From NCBI GenBank assembly GCA_958450325.1, contig OY288259.1, forward strand, positions 61,964,987 to 62,028,986: a DNA stretch of 64,000 nucleotides, read 5' to 3'. The notes beneath the pieces are model-generated. The model was given only the letters and a program-made list of their open reading frames with translations, did not search any database and was not told the DNA's origin. Below, piece after piece: positions 31,917 through 44,135 of the stretch (its first letter is position 1; each line of letters begins with the position of its first letter). The stretch is from Agrostemma githago (lineage: Eukaryota > Streptophyta > Magnoliopsida > Caryophyllales > Caryophyllaceae). A program made the position numbers and the translations under genes.

Positions 31917-34900
31917 TTATGCCAAAACGACTTCCCCTTCTTGTTCTTGTTGCTCGATTATTAGACCGGTTTCTTCCCGGTATGGAAGAAGGATTCGCTT
32001 TATGTCGTCTGAACTTAACGTTTCATACTCCAGCAGTGCGTTGGCTAATGCGTGTAATGCCTTTTCTTGCTGAATACATAAAACCCAAAAATCGTTATAT
32101 GACGAATTTTGAGATTATTATAAAACCAAAAATCGCGTTCAGATTATTATAAGACGAATTTTGAGGAACGAACCTTCTTTAGTAAAGTCTTGACCCGGTT
32201 ATATGCGTCTCTAAGTAGTTTAACAACCTGATGAATGAAGTCGGGTTGTCAGGAAAACAAAGATCGACTGGCGAAACAACATTCGGATGAAGTTGTACGA
32301 AAAAATAAAATTAGGGTTTCGAGATTGACCTCGGTGTCAATACGTGATTGCATTTCTGTACCGGGCCTTTCTTTGATATGAACGGGGCCTATGATATCGC
32401 TCATCCCACAGCTCGTTACCTTGAAAAAAAAAACAGTATACAGTAAGTTCGACAAAACATAAAGGACTTAACACACATGATAGATATTTGACCCGTTTTC
32501 ATATATTCATACGGGTGATATTTGACCCGTCACAAACAAGAATTTGTGATTTGAGATTCGGATAAAGTAGTACCATGTACTGAGCAAGCTCGGTGGCTTG
32601 GTTGAGGTCGCTAGTGGCGCCAGTAGTAACATGATCTTCGCCAAAAATGAGCTCCTCGGCTACCCGGCCGCCCATACAAACATCAAGACGAGCCAGCAAC
32701 TGTTTTTTGCTGACTGATGTCTCGTCATTGGAAGGGAGCTGCGTGACCATCCCTAAAGCCGACCCACGTGGGATTATTGTTGCTTTGTGAATCGGATGAG
32801 CACCTTCCGTGTTCAAAGCCACAATTGCATGGCCGCTCTCATGGTATGCAGTAAGCTACAAAGACGAGAGAGAATACGTTTATTAAACTAGATCGACATT
32901 ACACATAATGAATCACGACTAATTACATCAGTTTTATGAGAAGGAAGATCACGCTCTCACCTTTTTCGAATCTTCTGATATGAACATTGTTTTTCGCTCC
33001 GTACCCATAAGTATCCTGTCCTTCGCGAACTCCAGCTGACCGGCCGTTAAGTTTTCAGCTCCTTCGACCGCCGCCTTGATAGCAGCTATGTTGACCAAAT
33101 TAGCCAAATCTACAAATACAGTGTTACGAAGCTAAGACGTAATGCATGTTCTTAAGATCATAGTTTGATTCAGAAACTCGGAAAAGCGAGGAAAAATAAT
33201 GAAATACCTGCTCCGTTAAATCCAGGGGTACCACGAGCGATTGCTTTGACATCAACATCTTCGCCGACTGGTTTATCCTGCAAATATAACTCTAGTATCT
33301 CTTGGCGGCCCCTCACGTCTGGACTTGGGACAATAATCTGAATAAAACGACGTTTCAGTAAATTCTTGAACATATTTTAGACTAAAAATATGGAACACCT
33401 ACGTTTAGACCTGGCAAACGGGTCGGGTTTGGGTCAGTTTATTCGGGTCGGGTCAGTTTTGGAACAGTGAGACTTACATGGCGATCGAATCTGCCAGGTC
33501 TGGTCAACGCTGGATCTAGAATGTCCGGCAAGTTTGTTGCAGCCATCAATATAATTCCCTGCCATTAAATACATGTTAACAGAGATAACTCTGCGATGAA
33601 AATCGCATCAACCCGACAAAAATTTGAAAAAAAATAAAATAAAGGCAGTTTTACCTCATTCTGTTCGAAACCATCCATTTCGACAAGCAGTTGATGTAAT
33701 GTCTTCTTAGTATGTCCTTCCCATTGTTTTCTTGTTGATCCGATAGCATCGATTTCATCAATAAATATAATACAAGGAGCCTGGAGAAGATAATAATATA
33801 CGTCAAATTAAGGTTTGAAAAATACAATAAAATAATAATAATAATAATAAAAATACAGTTTGAAACGCAAAATTAAGTTAAAAACATTAATAATACGAAG
33901 TAAGTTTTTAAAGGGTAACAAACTCCAAGTTAAATGGCTAAACTTTGGCGACTTTTTGAACACCCCTATTTTGACGACAAACCTTTTTCTTAGCAGCTTG
34001 GAATAATGACCTCACACGTCGAGCACCAACACCCACGAACCTGGAAAAGAAAGTTACGGAAAGTTTAGATAAAGGCAGAAAGACGAATAGGCCAGATACA
34101 AAGATCCATCCTTTTCCGTCTTTTTTTATCCCTTCCATTCAGTTACAGTGTTAAGCACTCTCGGTTGATTTGCAATTATGGAGTCTTAAGGATATAAGAT
34201 CGCTTACATTTCCTCAAACTCGGAACCGGCTCTGTAGAAAAATGGCACGCCAGCTTCCCCAGCGATAGCCTTTGCAAGAAGTGTTTTTCCGGTACCTGGA
34301 GCTCCCGTCAATAGAATTCCCTGTCATCAGGAATACCACCAGTCACCAAGTGAAAAACGACGACAAATAAAATTCAAAAGCAAACAGATTTCTCCATATT
34401 TTATTAAGGAGGCGCGGAAAAAAAAGAAAAAGAAAAAAAAGACAAATTTCAGCAGACCTTTGGCAACTTTCCTCCAAGTCGAGTGAATTTCGAGGGATTT
34501 TTCAGGTATTCGACGACTTCTTCAAGCTCTTGTTTTGCATCATCGCAGCCCTTAACGTCCTTAAATGATTTGACGTTCTGATGGAAAGGCAAATGATGCA
34601 TAAAAGTTTACTATATGCAGTTTGCAACGTTGAAAAATATGAAAATATTTCAGAAAAGTAATTAATGAGCATGGGAAAACGACATTCCATTAGTCGTGAA
34701 AAGTTATTACCTTCTCCGGTACAACTTCCTTACTCAAATCCTTTGTGTTGTAAGAGGAACTTGACCCGACACCAGAAGTTCCTACACCGCCTAAGTTATT
34801 GATATACTTTTGAAGCGCAGAAGCTCCCATTATCCTGAGAATATGGAATAAAGATCGATGAAACACGGGACAGAGTTTGGGTAAATGACCAAACAATCGA

Positions 34901-37327
34901 TATCAGAATCAGATGCACGGATATGCAACAGTTGATAAATGTCAAAAAACGGTAACAGACTCACGAAAGAGCTTGTACCAAACTAAACCGACAGCAATAG
35001 TGAAGAGAATAGTTGAGAAGAGTTCTTGGGCAAGGCGTGATGATTTGTTCGATGCCTTAGGATCAACCTGAGCATAAACCAAGTAGATCGATATATGTCA
35101 TGAACATAATCAGCACGACAACAACAATAATAATAATAATATATACGAACAGAACGAAATTATCAACGAAAGATTCCTTACCATCACGACATGAAGAGGC
35201 TGCTTCTCGGATATTCCAGGGTTCAAAGAAAGTTCCTCCATATTACCTGACGCACGTTGCTTTAACTCTTCCAACTGCAAGGAAACAAATAACGATCGAC
35301 TGAGTGGAGGTACGAAATTGGAGAAACTTACTAGGGTAAGGGGGAAGTATGCAAGAAGGACACGTTCTTTAAATTCCGTATTTTTCAATGCAATGTAATC
35401 AATCAAGTATACCAGTATAGGAAGGGCAGACGGCTTGCCAGATTGTTCATCAGGAAGGTAATCGGCTATAGCATTTGTTGCTACCATAGCTCGAAGATAT
35501 TCAACGATTCCTTTACTGTCTACGGCAAGATTTACTTGCTTGAAGCGCTTTATAACTGCTTCGGGACTGCAATAGGTAAAAGCTAAAGATTACTACCTCA
35601 ATAGACAAACAACTTAAATCGGAAGGTATTTTTGCAAACAGTATACCAAAATCATCCATGCTATAGCTAACATACAAAAATCAAATCCAACATAGGTTTC
35701 AAAAGGTCGAGACTCGAGAATAAACCACATGCTGCGTTCTAAAGTTTCAATCTTCAAGCCGTAAAGCAGGAAAGTCGCAACCTTTAAGCAACAAACTGTT
35801 CAACCTTTAAGCCGTACGGCAGGAAAGTTCTAAAGTTTCAAGCTTTTGAATGACACTTGGAGGATTAGTTGATAAAATTCTCGATATATACCTCAACAGC
35901 AATCCAAAAACAGAAAGTTAAACAAATGAGCAAGACCCTAAAAAGACATGACTATTGGCTAGATCGGAGGGAATACAATTCAACCCACATTTCTCAACAC
36001 ATTCGGAAAAAATTACAAAACCCACATTTGTCAACATATTCGGAAAAAAAAAACATACACTTCTAGTCTTCTACAATTGATCGGGACAAAGGGAGTACAA
36101 TGCCACCCACATTTCTCAACATATTCGAAAAAAACACACTTCCACGTTTATCGGGACAAGGGGAGATCAATGCAACCCGCGTTTCTCAACATATTCGAAA
36201 GAAACATACACTTCGGCAATTGATGGCAAAACAATGCAACCACATTTGTCAACATATTCGAAAGTAACATACCCTTCCTACAATTGATCGGGACTAAGGG
36301 AGTACGATTCAACCCACATTTTTCAACATATTCGAAAAAACACACTTCTACAACTTAATTCAACCCAATAACAAAGAGTTATCACAAGTGCCAAGATCAT
36401 GCTTCAGGGTTCGATTCTTACCAGCGACATAAACATATTCAAAACAAACCCACACTTCTACAATTGATCGGGACAGAGGGAGTACAATGCAACCCACATT
36501 CGTCAACATATTCAAAACAAACCCACACTTCTACAACCTAATTCAACCCAATAACAAAGAGTTATCACAAGTGCCAAGATCATGTTTCAGGTTCGATTCT
36601 TACCCGCAACATAAACATATTCAAAACAAACCCACACTTCTACAACCTAATTCAACCCAATATCAAAGAGTTATCACAAGTGCTAAGATCATGTTTCAGG
36701 GTGCGACATAAACATATTCAAAACAAACATTCAACCCAATAACAAGAGTTATCACAAGTGCTAAGATCATGGTTCAGGGTTCGATTCTCACCAGCGACAT
36801 AAAATTCACTGAACTAAAAACCGAAAAAAAGAATGATTTCAATACCTATGCTTGTTAAGCTCAGCAAGCAAAGAAGACTGTAAGGCAGCATCATTAGGAT
36901 TAGCATCAGCTTCAACAACCATCTTCTCCAACCTCCTCTCTTGCTGCCATGGCCACCAACTCAACCACCCATACAACCATATCTTCTCCAATTTCCGCTT
37001 CGCCGCCGCCCAAACCCCAATCAAAAACGCCGCAATTGCCCACCTCCCATCCCCAACCCGGGTCTCCTGCCCGGTTTCCGGTCCAGTTTCCGACCCGTTT
37101 TCCGACCCGGTTTCGGGTTCAACGCCCGGTAGAGGTGGAATACCCGGTTTACCCTCGAAATTGATGGGTTCGTCAGATGAAATACCCGTTTTACCCTCGA
37201 AACTGGTTGAACAAAAGATTGAAACTTTCCTATGTGAGGAGAATGAGATGAAAAGGGGTCGTCTTTTAGATGGAAATGGTGGTGAAAATGGTGGTTTTAT
37301 TAGTAATGAAGTTTGTAAAGTTGTCAT
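31917..37327 (-). CDS. FTSH11: ATP-dependent zinc metalloprotease FTSH11, chloroplast/mitochondrial
   Basis: Sixteen exons in phase: 37327-36846, 35566-35413, 35274-35182, 35067-34979, 34834-34711, 34577-34458, 34320-34208, 34040-33983, 33780-33655, 33558-33478, 33337-33208, 33109-32961, 32855-32574, 32419-32330, 32227-32174 and 32069-31917, 765 residues. A Ser/Pro-rich N terminus suits an organelle transit peptide. Membrane segments lie near 104-118 and 258-277. The AAA domain has Walker A GAPGTGKT (about 360-367), Walker B IIFIDEID and ATNLPDILDPALTRPGRFDRH; the M41 protease has the zinc motif HESGH (578-582) and LDVCMGGRVAEELIFG. The GWLSWWPWQQERRLEK segment and the VVLA-type C terminus identify the FTSH11 type, a membrane protease linked to thermotolerance in Arabidopsis. 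All junctions are GT-AG and all key residues are present. Confidence 0.95.
33400..33470. repeat. gggtcgggttt-rich patch in an FTSH11 intron
   Basis: The stretch tagacctggcaaacgggtcg...gggtcagttttgg in the intron after exon 10 resembles the patch at 25192-25310 (ctagcaaatgggtcgggttg). It is probably the end of a dispersed element; borders are not clear. Confidence 0.4.
33825..33935. repeat. Dispersed copy of the 5'-end repeat in an FTSH11 intron
   Basis: The sequence from (aataat)n through aaaatacagtttgaa, aagttaaaaacattaataat and tttttaaagggtaacaaact matches, with about 20 percent differences by eye, the unit found at 100-200. It lies in the intron between exons 8 and 9. Confidence 0.55.
35930..36790. 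repeat. Degenerate repeat field in FTSH11 intron 1
   Basis: The left part iterates caacccacatttctcaacat with attcgaaaaaaacacac and attgatcgggacaaaggg; the right part (36360-36790) has four copies of cccaataacaaagagttatc, acaagtgccaagatcatg and caggttcgattctta. The latter includes ggttcgattc, which matches the tRNA promoter B-box, so a tRNA-derived SINE head is a possible source. This explains most of the 1.28-kb intron. Confidence 0.65.
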
Positions 37328-37596
37328 CTTTTAATAATCAATTGAATTCGAAATTGAAATTGAAATTACACTCCCTGTGTTTTCTAGGGTTTATATGGGT
37401 TCAATTTTCTGGGTTTTTTCTGGTTTTTTTTGGGGGGAATTGATTCTTTCTCTTCTCTTTAGGGAAGAAGAAGAAGAAGGAAGAAGAAGAGGAAAAATCT
37501 TATCTTGAGAGTGATGGCGCCTGGAGAACTTGTGTTGGGTATTTACTTGAAGATGAGTTGAGTCAACCGTTGGAGTTTGGACTCTCTCTTTCCATC
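37328..37596 (-). promoter_or_regulatory. FTSH11 5' UTR and proximal promoter
   Basis: Sequence immediately upstream of the ATG at 37327 holds aaattgaaattgaaatt and a (gaa)n purine tract near 37458-37490. No clear TATA box was fixed. The distal part is replaced by a tandem repeat from 37597. Confidence 0.4.
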
Positions 37597-38200
37597 CATC
37601 TAATCAACTGATTCAGAAGACGGTTTCTCGATAATTTTATTAGTAACCGTTTTCTATTCTGAGATGATTTCTCCGTAATTTTACTAGTAACGGTTTTCTA
37701 TTTCAAGATGATTTCTCGGTAATTTTACTTCCATCTAATCAACTGATTAAGAAGACGGTTTCTCGATAATTTTACTACTCCAAATAATTGTTTCCTATTT
37801 CGAGATGATTTCTCGGTAGTTTTACTAGTGATGATCTTTTATCTCGAATTATTTTACTACTTCCATCTAATCAACTGATTAAGAAGACGGTTTCTCGATA
37901 ATTTTATTACTCCAAATAATCATTTCCTATTTCGAGATGATTTCTCGGTGATTTTACTAATGAGTAATGACGATCTCCTATCTCGAATTATTTTACTACT
38001 TCCATCTAAATCAACTGATTCAGAAGACGGTTTCTCGGTAATTTTAGTAGTAGAGATCTCCTACCTCGAATTATTTTACTAGATTCTCGGGGCGATTTCT
38101 GAGTAATTTTACTAGTAACCATCTCCTATCTCGAAACAGTTTCTCGATAACTTTATTAGAAACCATCTCCTATCTCGAATAGTTTTTTACTATTAACCAT
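37597..38200. repeat. Tandem repeat, ~132 bp unit, four copies, upstream of FTSH11
   Basis: Units start ccatctaatcaactgatt near 37597, 37731, 37863 and 37999 followed by agaagacggtttctcgataa and gagatgatttctcggtaatt, themselves sub-repeated about every 60 bp. The block lies 270-870 bp upstream of the FTSH11 start. Confidence 0.85.
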
Positions 38201-38766
38201 CTTCTATGTCGCACAATATAGCCGCCGTGAAACCGTCTAACAGAAGATCTACGGTTGACACGGATCTTACTCGAAGCAATACATGGTTACTAATATCGTG
38301 GATTAATCATTAGAGCGTAAGCCTATACTCAGCTAGAAGCTAGAGCTTGTAGGTCGGGTTTTAGTCGAACTGCTAGTCTAGGTGGGTCATCACTTGGGTT
38401 ATGTTCGGGCCCCGACCCAACTTGATTGGCCCACAAAGTTTTAAAAGAGATTAGTTGGGTCCAGATCCCGATTGGACCGCTCCTTCACGTGGGCACATAC
38501 AAGATACGAAAAACAAAGTAAACCGAAAGGATCATCCATGGAAATATACTTTTTAACAGCAAAAATTACGACACGGGGTTATCAGCTATACTCTTATACG
38601 AGTACTAGCTGATTCGATAAATCATCAGTTCCTCGAAAATGCAGATCCTCGTATCTGCATTGTATTTAGAACAAAGCTTGAAGATACGAGTAATTTTTTA
38701 GAACAAAGTCGACTTCTTACAAGAATTTTCACTTAAGCGAGGTTGATTTTGAGGATAAAGCATCGG
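38201..38766. other. Spacer between FTSH11 and PTB genes
   Basis: Holds a GC-richer patch with gggccccgacccaac near 38409 and inverted ggtcgggtt/gacccaac words, likely an old element, then the PTB 3' UTR on the minus strand. No gene recognised. Confidence 0.45.
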
Positions 38767-41700
38767 TCATCTGCTGTACGGAGACATTCCATGCTGCTGC
38801 GGTCCTCCGTGGTTAGGACTCTGCATAGAGCCGGGTGGGCCGGGTGGCATAGTGCCGGGTGGGCCGGGTGGAGCGGAGGAACCCTGTTGCATGTATTGGT
38901 AGTTCTGCATCGGCATCTGCATGCCCATGGGTTGTTGTTGATGACCCCACCCCGAAGATCCTGGAGGTCCTCCTCCGTAGTGGCCACCGTTGTAGTGTGG
39001 GCCACCGGCTGATCCAGGCGGATGTTGGCTGATGATTGGCGGCAGGATGGGTGGGTTGGGTTGCGTATAGTCTCTGCTTCGATCGTTGTTCATCTGGTGT
39101 TAAAAAAGTGTCACATTAGTGAAGTCGAACATACCACAGAAAGAAATGTCGAATCAAAATTTGTACTCGTTTATGCAAAGTATATGCGTAACGCTCGAGG
39201 ATAGGGCAAAATCAGTTATACCTTGATGCTCAAATCAGTGTGTCGTGAATACGACAGGTGAAGTTTGCAAAACCCTCCATCGTAAATGCAATGCCCTTCA
39301 AGTGCTTCCTTGGCAGCAATTGCTGTTTGAACATCTGCAGGCAGGGAACTCCGACAATGATCTCAAATACTTCTTCATCTTGGAAAGACGGAAAATATAT
39401 ATGCATAACAAAAACACTAATCGATCTTTCAACAGAGAAACGGGAAAATTGAAAGGAAGAAAATTAGTACTCGCCTGGGTACTGAATCAAGGCCTGGAGA
39501 CCTCCGTTCTTATCGAACATGGCAATCTTTTGCACAAATCCGAATGCAGAAAAAACCTGCATATTAGGTCAAGAAGACGACCAGTTATTTTGAAAAGGGA
39601 AGCCGGAAGCCAAAAAAATGGAAGTTGAATAAGTTCTTGAGAATACCGTCTGAAGGACATCTAATGTGACAGCATACTGCATATTTTCAATCGATGCCAG
39701 TAGCACGTTGCTCTCAGGTTCCAATTTCCTCCCATCTAAGCCCACGCCTAACTGCAACCACAATGTCGATTATATCTCAAACAATGAGCAAGAGTGACGA
39801 AAGACCAGACTTGTACAGAGAAAAAGAAAGACGGAAATAATAAGCAAGGAGCGTCATACTTCGGATATGTGTAGTTATGGTTCTTTATATAAAGACATCA
39901 CAAAATTCTTAAATGAGACCGTCTCACACAACTATTGCTTCACGGCCAAGAAAAGAAATGCATTCACATTGAGCAGGTAATTGGAGTTCTTACAAATATA
40001 TCGATAATAAATGCCAATCATTTCTTACCTGACCCGTTGAATCTATAGCCGAGGGAGCAACTGGAAGATATGGATTAGTGTAGTCCCTGAATCAAGAAAA
40101 AAATTAAGTCAGGCTTATAAGGCCTGTACTGTTTCACTCCAATAATGTGAAATTGTTATGCGGTTATGCCAGCTGACCTGCTACGATGACTCTGAAATTT
40201 CACGCTCAAATCAGTATGTGCAGAATACGTTATCTTAAGGGTGCATGGTTCAAGATGTTCTGGAAGCAGGTAGCTGAACATCAAAACAAGGCATGGGTAA
40301 GTAATCAGTGCTGCACGAACGGAGCTCAAAGACTTAAAACTGATGTTTGCAGCAACTGAAACCGACATGAACAAAAGCCAGACACTAAATCCGAATTTAC
40401 CTTGGAATACCTCTTCCGTCAAGGGCATTCTTTGCAGAGGATGCAGTTTCTGTGTCTGAAAACTGAATCAGCGCCTGTAACCCAAAGAAAAAAAGGAAAG
40501 GTGAGAGGTTCTGGATTGCGAAACATCTATGATACCATATGAATCCCACTCGATTCCCAAGGCACTCAAGCAAACACCACTCTGACCAGGAAGCAAGAAA
40601 AAAGCAGTAAAATAAAAAGAAGAATGTATAACAGCCACGTTAAAGATTGACCAAAAAAAAGTTTCTTTGCCTGATATCCAGCAGTCTTCTCAAAAGTTGT
40701 AATCTTATGAACAAATCCAAACGCCGAGAATACCTGCATTAGCAATACGTCACTCAAATGATGACTTTAAACCAAAATTGGAAACATGAAAAGGTAAAAA
40801 AAAACATCTCACTTTCCTGTACAACACTACTCAAATATTAACTGTAATTAAATCAGTAATTGTCACTATAATTGAACCGAAGGCCGTCTCAAGGCAATCC
40901 AGAATTTGTAGTCAGGGCTTCAAATAAAATCCACTCTTTAGATGGGGCTAGATGGGGAAAAAGGAGGGAGTACGAAACATAATGTTTATAACACCCGTAC
41001 ATAATAAAAAACTACATGTCAACTGTCACAACATCACTCACGTCCAAGAATGACGACATTTACTTATTTGGGTCGTTATTCGTTGTAGACGTCAATGAAA
41101 GTGATAAGGGTCTCACTGGAATTGGAAAGAATATGGTGTTGTAGAAGGCCGGATGGAGGTAATGAATCCATGTGGATGATGGGGTTTGGCTATATGTTTC
41201 AGTCTTCCGCGACTCTTTGTTTTTCTTATCAGCTGAATTTATTAAAACGAATAAACTGTTATTTCACTAATGGTTTAGAATACTTTTTGGTTTCAATTCT
41301 TTCATTCCAAATTTCACGCTTATTTTCTCGCTTAACTTCTAGGCGCGCTTCTGCAAAAGGCATTCCTCAATTTGCAAGTTTTTTCCTTCTCTACTTTTAG
41401 TACTTCTATTTTACGTATATCTTGCTTTGCTTCACTATCTCATTCTCCTCGCTCTAACATTCTCACCTAAAGTGATTGTTCATATCCATGTTAGTCAGAC
41501 CAAAATCCTTTTTGAGAGTAGGACTAATGAGAACAGAAGTCAGCGGGAAAAGGCAAACACAATAACTCAAACAATTCAGATTAACAAATGACTAAGACAT
41601 AGACATATGGATGAAACCCTGTTATGAGTTACGACAGAAAAGACGTACTTGATCCGCCCTAGACACTAAGACATAAGTAACTTCCCCAATAAATATCTAC

Positions 41701-43224
41701 TGTTAGTAGTGAGTGTGATTTACTCAATGTGTATTTTGTAAGGAAATATGATTGGGTCAAAAAACTACTAAAATGGTAGCTACGACATTTCAGACAGTCC
41801 GCGACACTATGACAATATAAAAGCAACGATAACTCCACGAATGGTAGTATGGATGGAAAGGAAGAAGAGAAAGGTAGAGAGAGAGGCAGTGTTAGGGAAG
41901 GAAGAAAGGAGACAAACACACAGGCGCTCGTTCTCCCGATGCACTAAGCTGCCATCGAAGATATATCCTTGACAAGGGCCTGCTAATCCAGTTACACTCA
42001 TGTCAAATAAATGTCTTATTAAGTATGTCCAGTTATGGTCTAGGCAAGAAAACTAACCCAGGCATCGTCAAGGCAACCAGTAGTATCTCATATCCCAACA
42101 TGGGCCATGCAGTATACTTACCAAGTGTAAAACGTCAATGCTGACTTGGCGTGCATCATTCCCCTCAACTGTCACTAATAACACGTTGCCTGCAGTGTCA
42201 GCGGTAGTCTTATTGTTTACAATTTCTTGCCTGTTGGAATACTGTAGGTAAACCGTTTTTCCTCGTATCTGAGCTGGTTCTGATGATGAAGCATAGTAAG
42301 ATATCATAGCAATGGCTTGATTAAGGTCAGCCTGCAGGAGATATACGCATAATGCTCAGTCATATTAGCAAGAAATTCAGTAAGTATATGGAACACATAA
42401 ACACAGTCACACAGTTAATAACATCAAAAGATGTCCTGAATACAAGTTCAAGAACGCTTCCCTTCTACATAAGACACATTTATCAAGTAGGAATGTTATC
42501 ACTATAAAGTAGCATTAACTCAGTACCCACATATGGCTCACAGCAGACCGTAGTTGATACTCCCTCTGGATCTCTAAAAGCTTTCACTTTTACTAGAATA
42601 CTCCACACATATGAATTAAAAGGTGGAAGCTTTCACAGACTCGGAGGGAGTATAACAGTCAACACAACATGGTCAAAACGCATACAACCTTCATTTTCAT
42701 TTTACGTTTTCTCATTATTTCTGCTCCTTCTAATATACAGTATTCTTCACATTTAAGGATAGTAGGATCTTTGTCCTATAAGACGCAAGGCTCGATACTA
42801 AAGTGAACATTAGGCGCACAACTTCTGATGACAATTAAGATTTGATTACAATGCAATTCAAGCAAAGGGAAGAGCAGCATGAAATTAGCATTGCAGCGTG
42901 CATTGCTGGCGCACTTGAGCGCCTAATTCGGAATAGACACTGATAGCTCTCGAGGCATTTTAGCTAGTATCTCAGAAAGCATGTGCTATTGAGAAGTATT
43001 CAGGCCATGACTAAAGTCAAATAAACAAAAACACTTACAAATTCAATAAATGCTTGATTCTTGTTGGCCCCGACATTGCACTTTGTGTTAACGACTTTTC
43101 CAAACGGTTTCCCGAGTTCAATCAGCTCTTCCTCCGCGCATTCCCATGGTAAATTTCTCAAATGAAGCACCTTGGATGGAGTTTGGGTGTAACGAAACTG
43201 TGGCTGACTAGACACAGATGCCAT
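38767..43224 (-). CDS. PTB: Polypyrimidine tract-binding protein, plant PTB1/PTB2 type
   Basis: Ten coding exons in phase: 43224-43039, 42331-42122, 40733-40671, 40474-40401, 40273-40178, 40086-40029, 39751-39647, 39556-39475, 39334-39222 and 39093-38767, 437 residues. Three RRM domains lie near 17-95 (VLHLRNLPWECAEEELIELG), 108-190 (NVLLVTVEG, VFSAFGFVHKITTFEKTAGYQ) and 243-325 (NVLLASIENMQYAVTLDVL). The C-terminal ~100 residues are rich in Pro, Gly, Gln and Met. The protein binds CU-rich RNA and controls alternative splicing in the nucleus; Arabidopsis orthologues regulate their own mRNAs. Introns after exons 3 and 8 have GC donors (CAG/gcaaag and CAG/gcgagt). Intron 2 is 1.39 kb and carries a pyrimidine-rich tract. 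Confidence 0.95.
41649..41699 (-). other. Candidate cassette (poison) exon in PTB intron 2
   Basis: On the transcript strand a ctactaacag acceptor is followed by TAGATATTTATTGGGG and ends GGATCAA/gtacgtc, a good donor. Exon 2 ends in phase 0, so joining to this exon gives an immediate TAG stop; using the alternative acceptor three bases on (cagtag/ATA) would instead add 16 in-frame codons. A CU-rich stretch lies about 130-230 bases upstream (41835-41930). Predicted by signals only. Confidence 0.35.
41835..41930 (-). promoter_or_regulatory. Pyrimidine-rich tract in PTB intron 2
   Basis: Read on the transcript strand this segment is almost uninterrupted C and U (for example cctctctctctacctttctc and ttcttcctttcc). 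Such tracts are the binding sites of PTB itself. It is the strongest pyrimidine tract I see within the gene's introns. Confidence 0.5.
42560..42650. mobile_element. Short Stowaway-like MITE, 91 bp, in PTB intron 1
   Basis: Ends ctccctctggatctctaaaa and actcggagggag are flanked by TA (42558-42559 and 42651-42652), with inner inverted words aagctttcac and gtggaagctttcac. It lies in the intron after exon 1. Confidence 0.75.
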
Positions 43225-44100
43225 TACACAAGCAGCTCAACCCTATAAGAATGTGATGGAAGGCACCCTCACCGCAACAACTCCTGCATCACAAACATCA
43301 AAGCGATCAAAATTTCATGCCTACCGATAGCTCAAAAACCTCTCATATTAACACAATGAGATACAAATATACAATTACAACAAACGAAGCAATTCATAAA
43401 ACAAACAATTTGAATCTACAGCGTTCGATCCAATAATCAACCTAATAAAACCCTAATATCTGAAATTTCAATTTTACCCTAATTCAAAACCTCAATAGCT
43501 CAAAAACCTCTCATATCAAAATAATACACAATTACAACAAACAAATCGAATCTACACCCTTCGATCTAAACAAAAAAATCCCCAATTTGAAAACCCTAAT
43601 TCAAAACCTCATTAGCTCAAAAACCTCTCATATTACCAAAATGATACACAATTACAACAAACAAATTGAATCTACACCCTTCGATCTAATCCCTAACGAT
43701 CTAAACAAAAAAAATCCCCAATTTGAAAACCCTAATTCGAAACCTCAATAGCTCAAAAACCTCTCATCTTACCAAAATGGTACACAATTACAACAAACAA
43801 ATCGAATCTACACCCTCCGATCTAATCCCTAACGACCTAACCAACAAAAACCCCCAATTTCAAACTGAAAACCCTAATTCATCAAATTAATCATACATAC
43901 ATACAGTCTATGAAATCAACGCCGCAATCAAAGAAAATCGATGAAACCGAAATCAATGAAACTGAAATCGAAGAATCCAGGAATCGAAGGAGAAGAGATA
44001 AAGTCTCACCTGGATGAAGAAAACCGAATCTGGGGATCGTGAACTTGTAATGTGAGTGGATGAGGCGTGATGGTGAGGGGTTATGGTGGGTGGAGCTTTT
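43225..44100 (-). other. 5' UTR and leader intron of the PTB gene, with internal repeat
   Basis: A donor cag/gtgaga near 44009 and an acceptor gatgcag near 43286 suggest a noncoding first exon (about 44010-44100) and a ~720 bp leader intron. Inside it, 43320-43880 is a tandem repeat of about 110-140 bp with agctcaaaaacctctcat, acacaattacaacaaaca and aatctacacccttcgatcta, about four copies. Confidence 0.55.
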
Positions 44101-44135
44101 CTAGTCTATCTCAAGACTCGGATTCAATTAAATAC

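Noticed and set aside
36852..37334. Plus-strand frame of 160 codons
   Set aside because: Shadow of FTSH11 exon 1 on the other strand.
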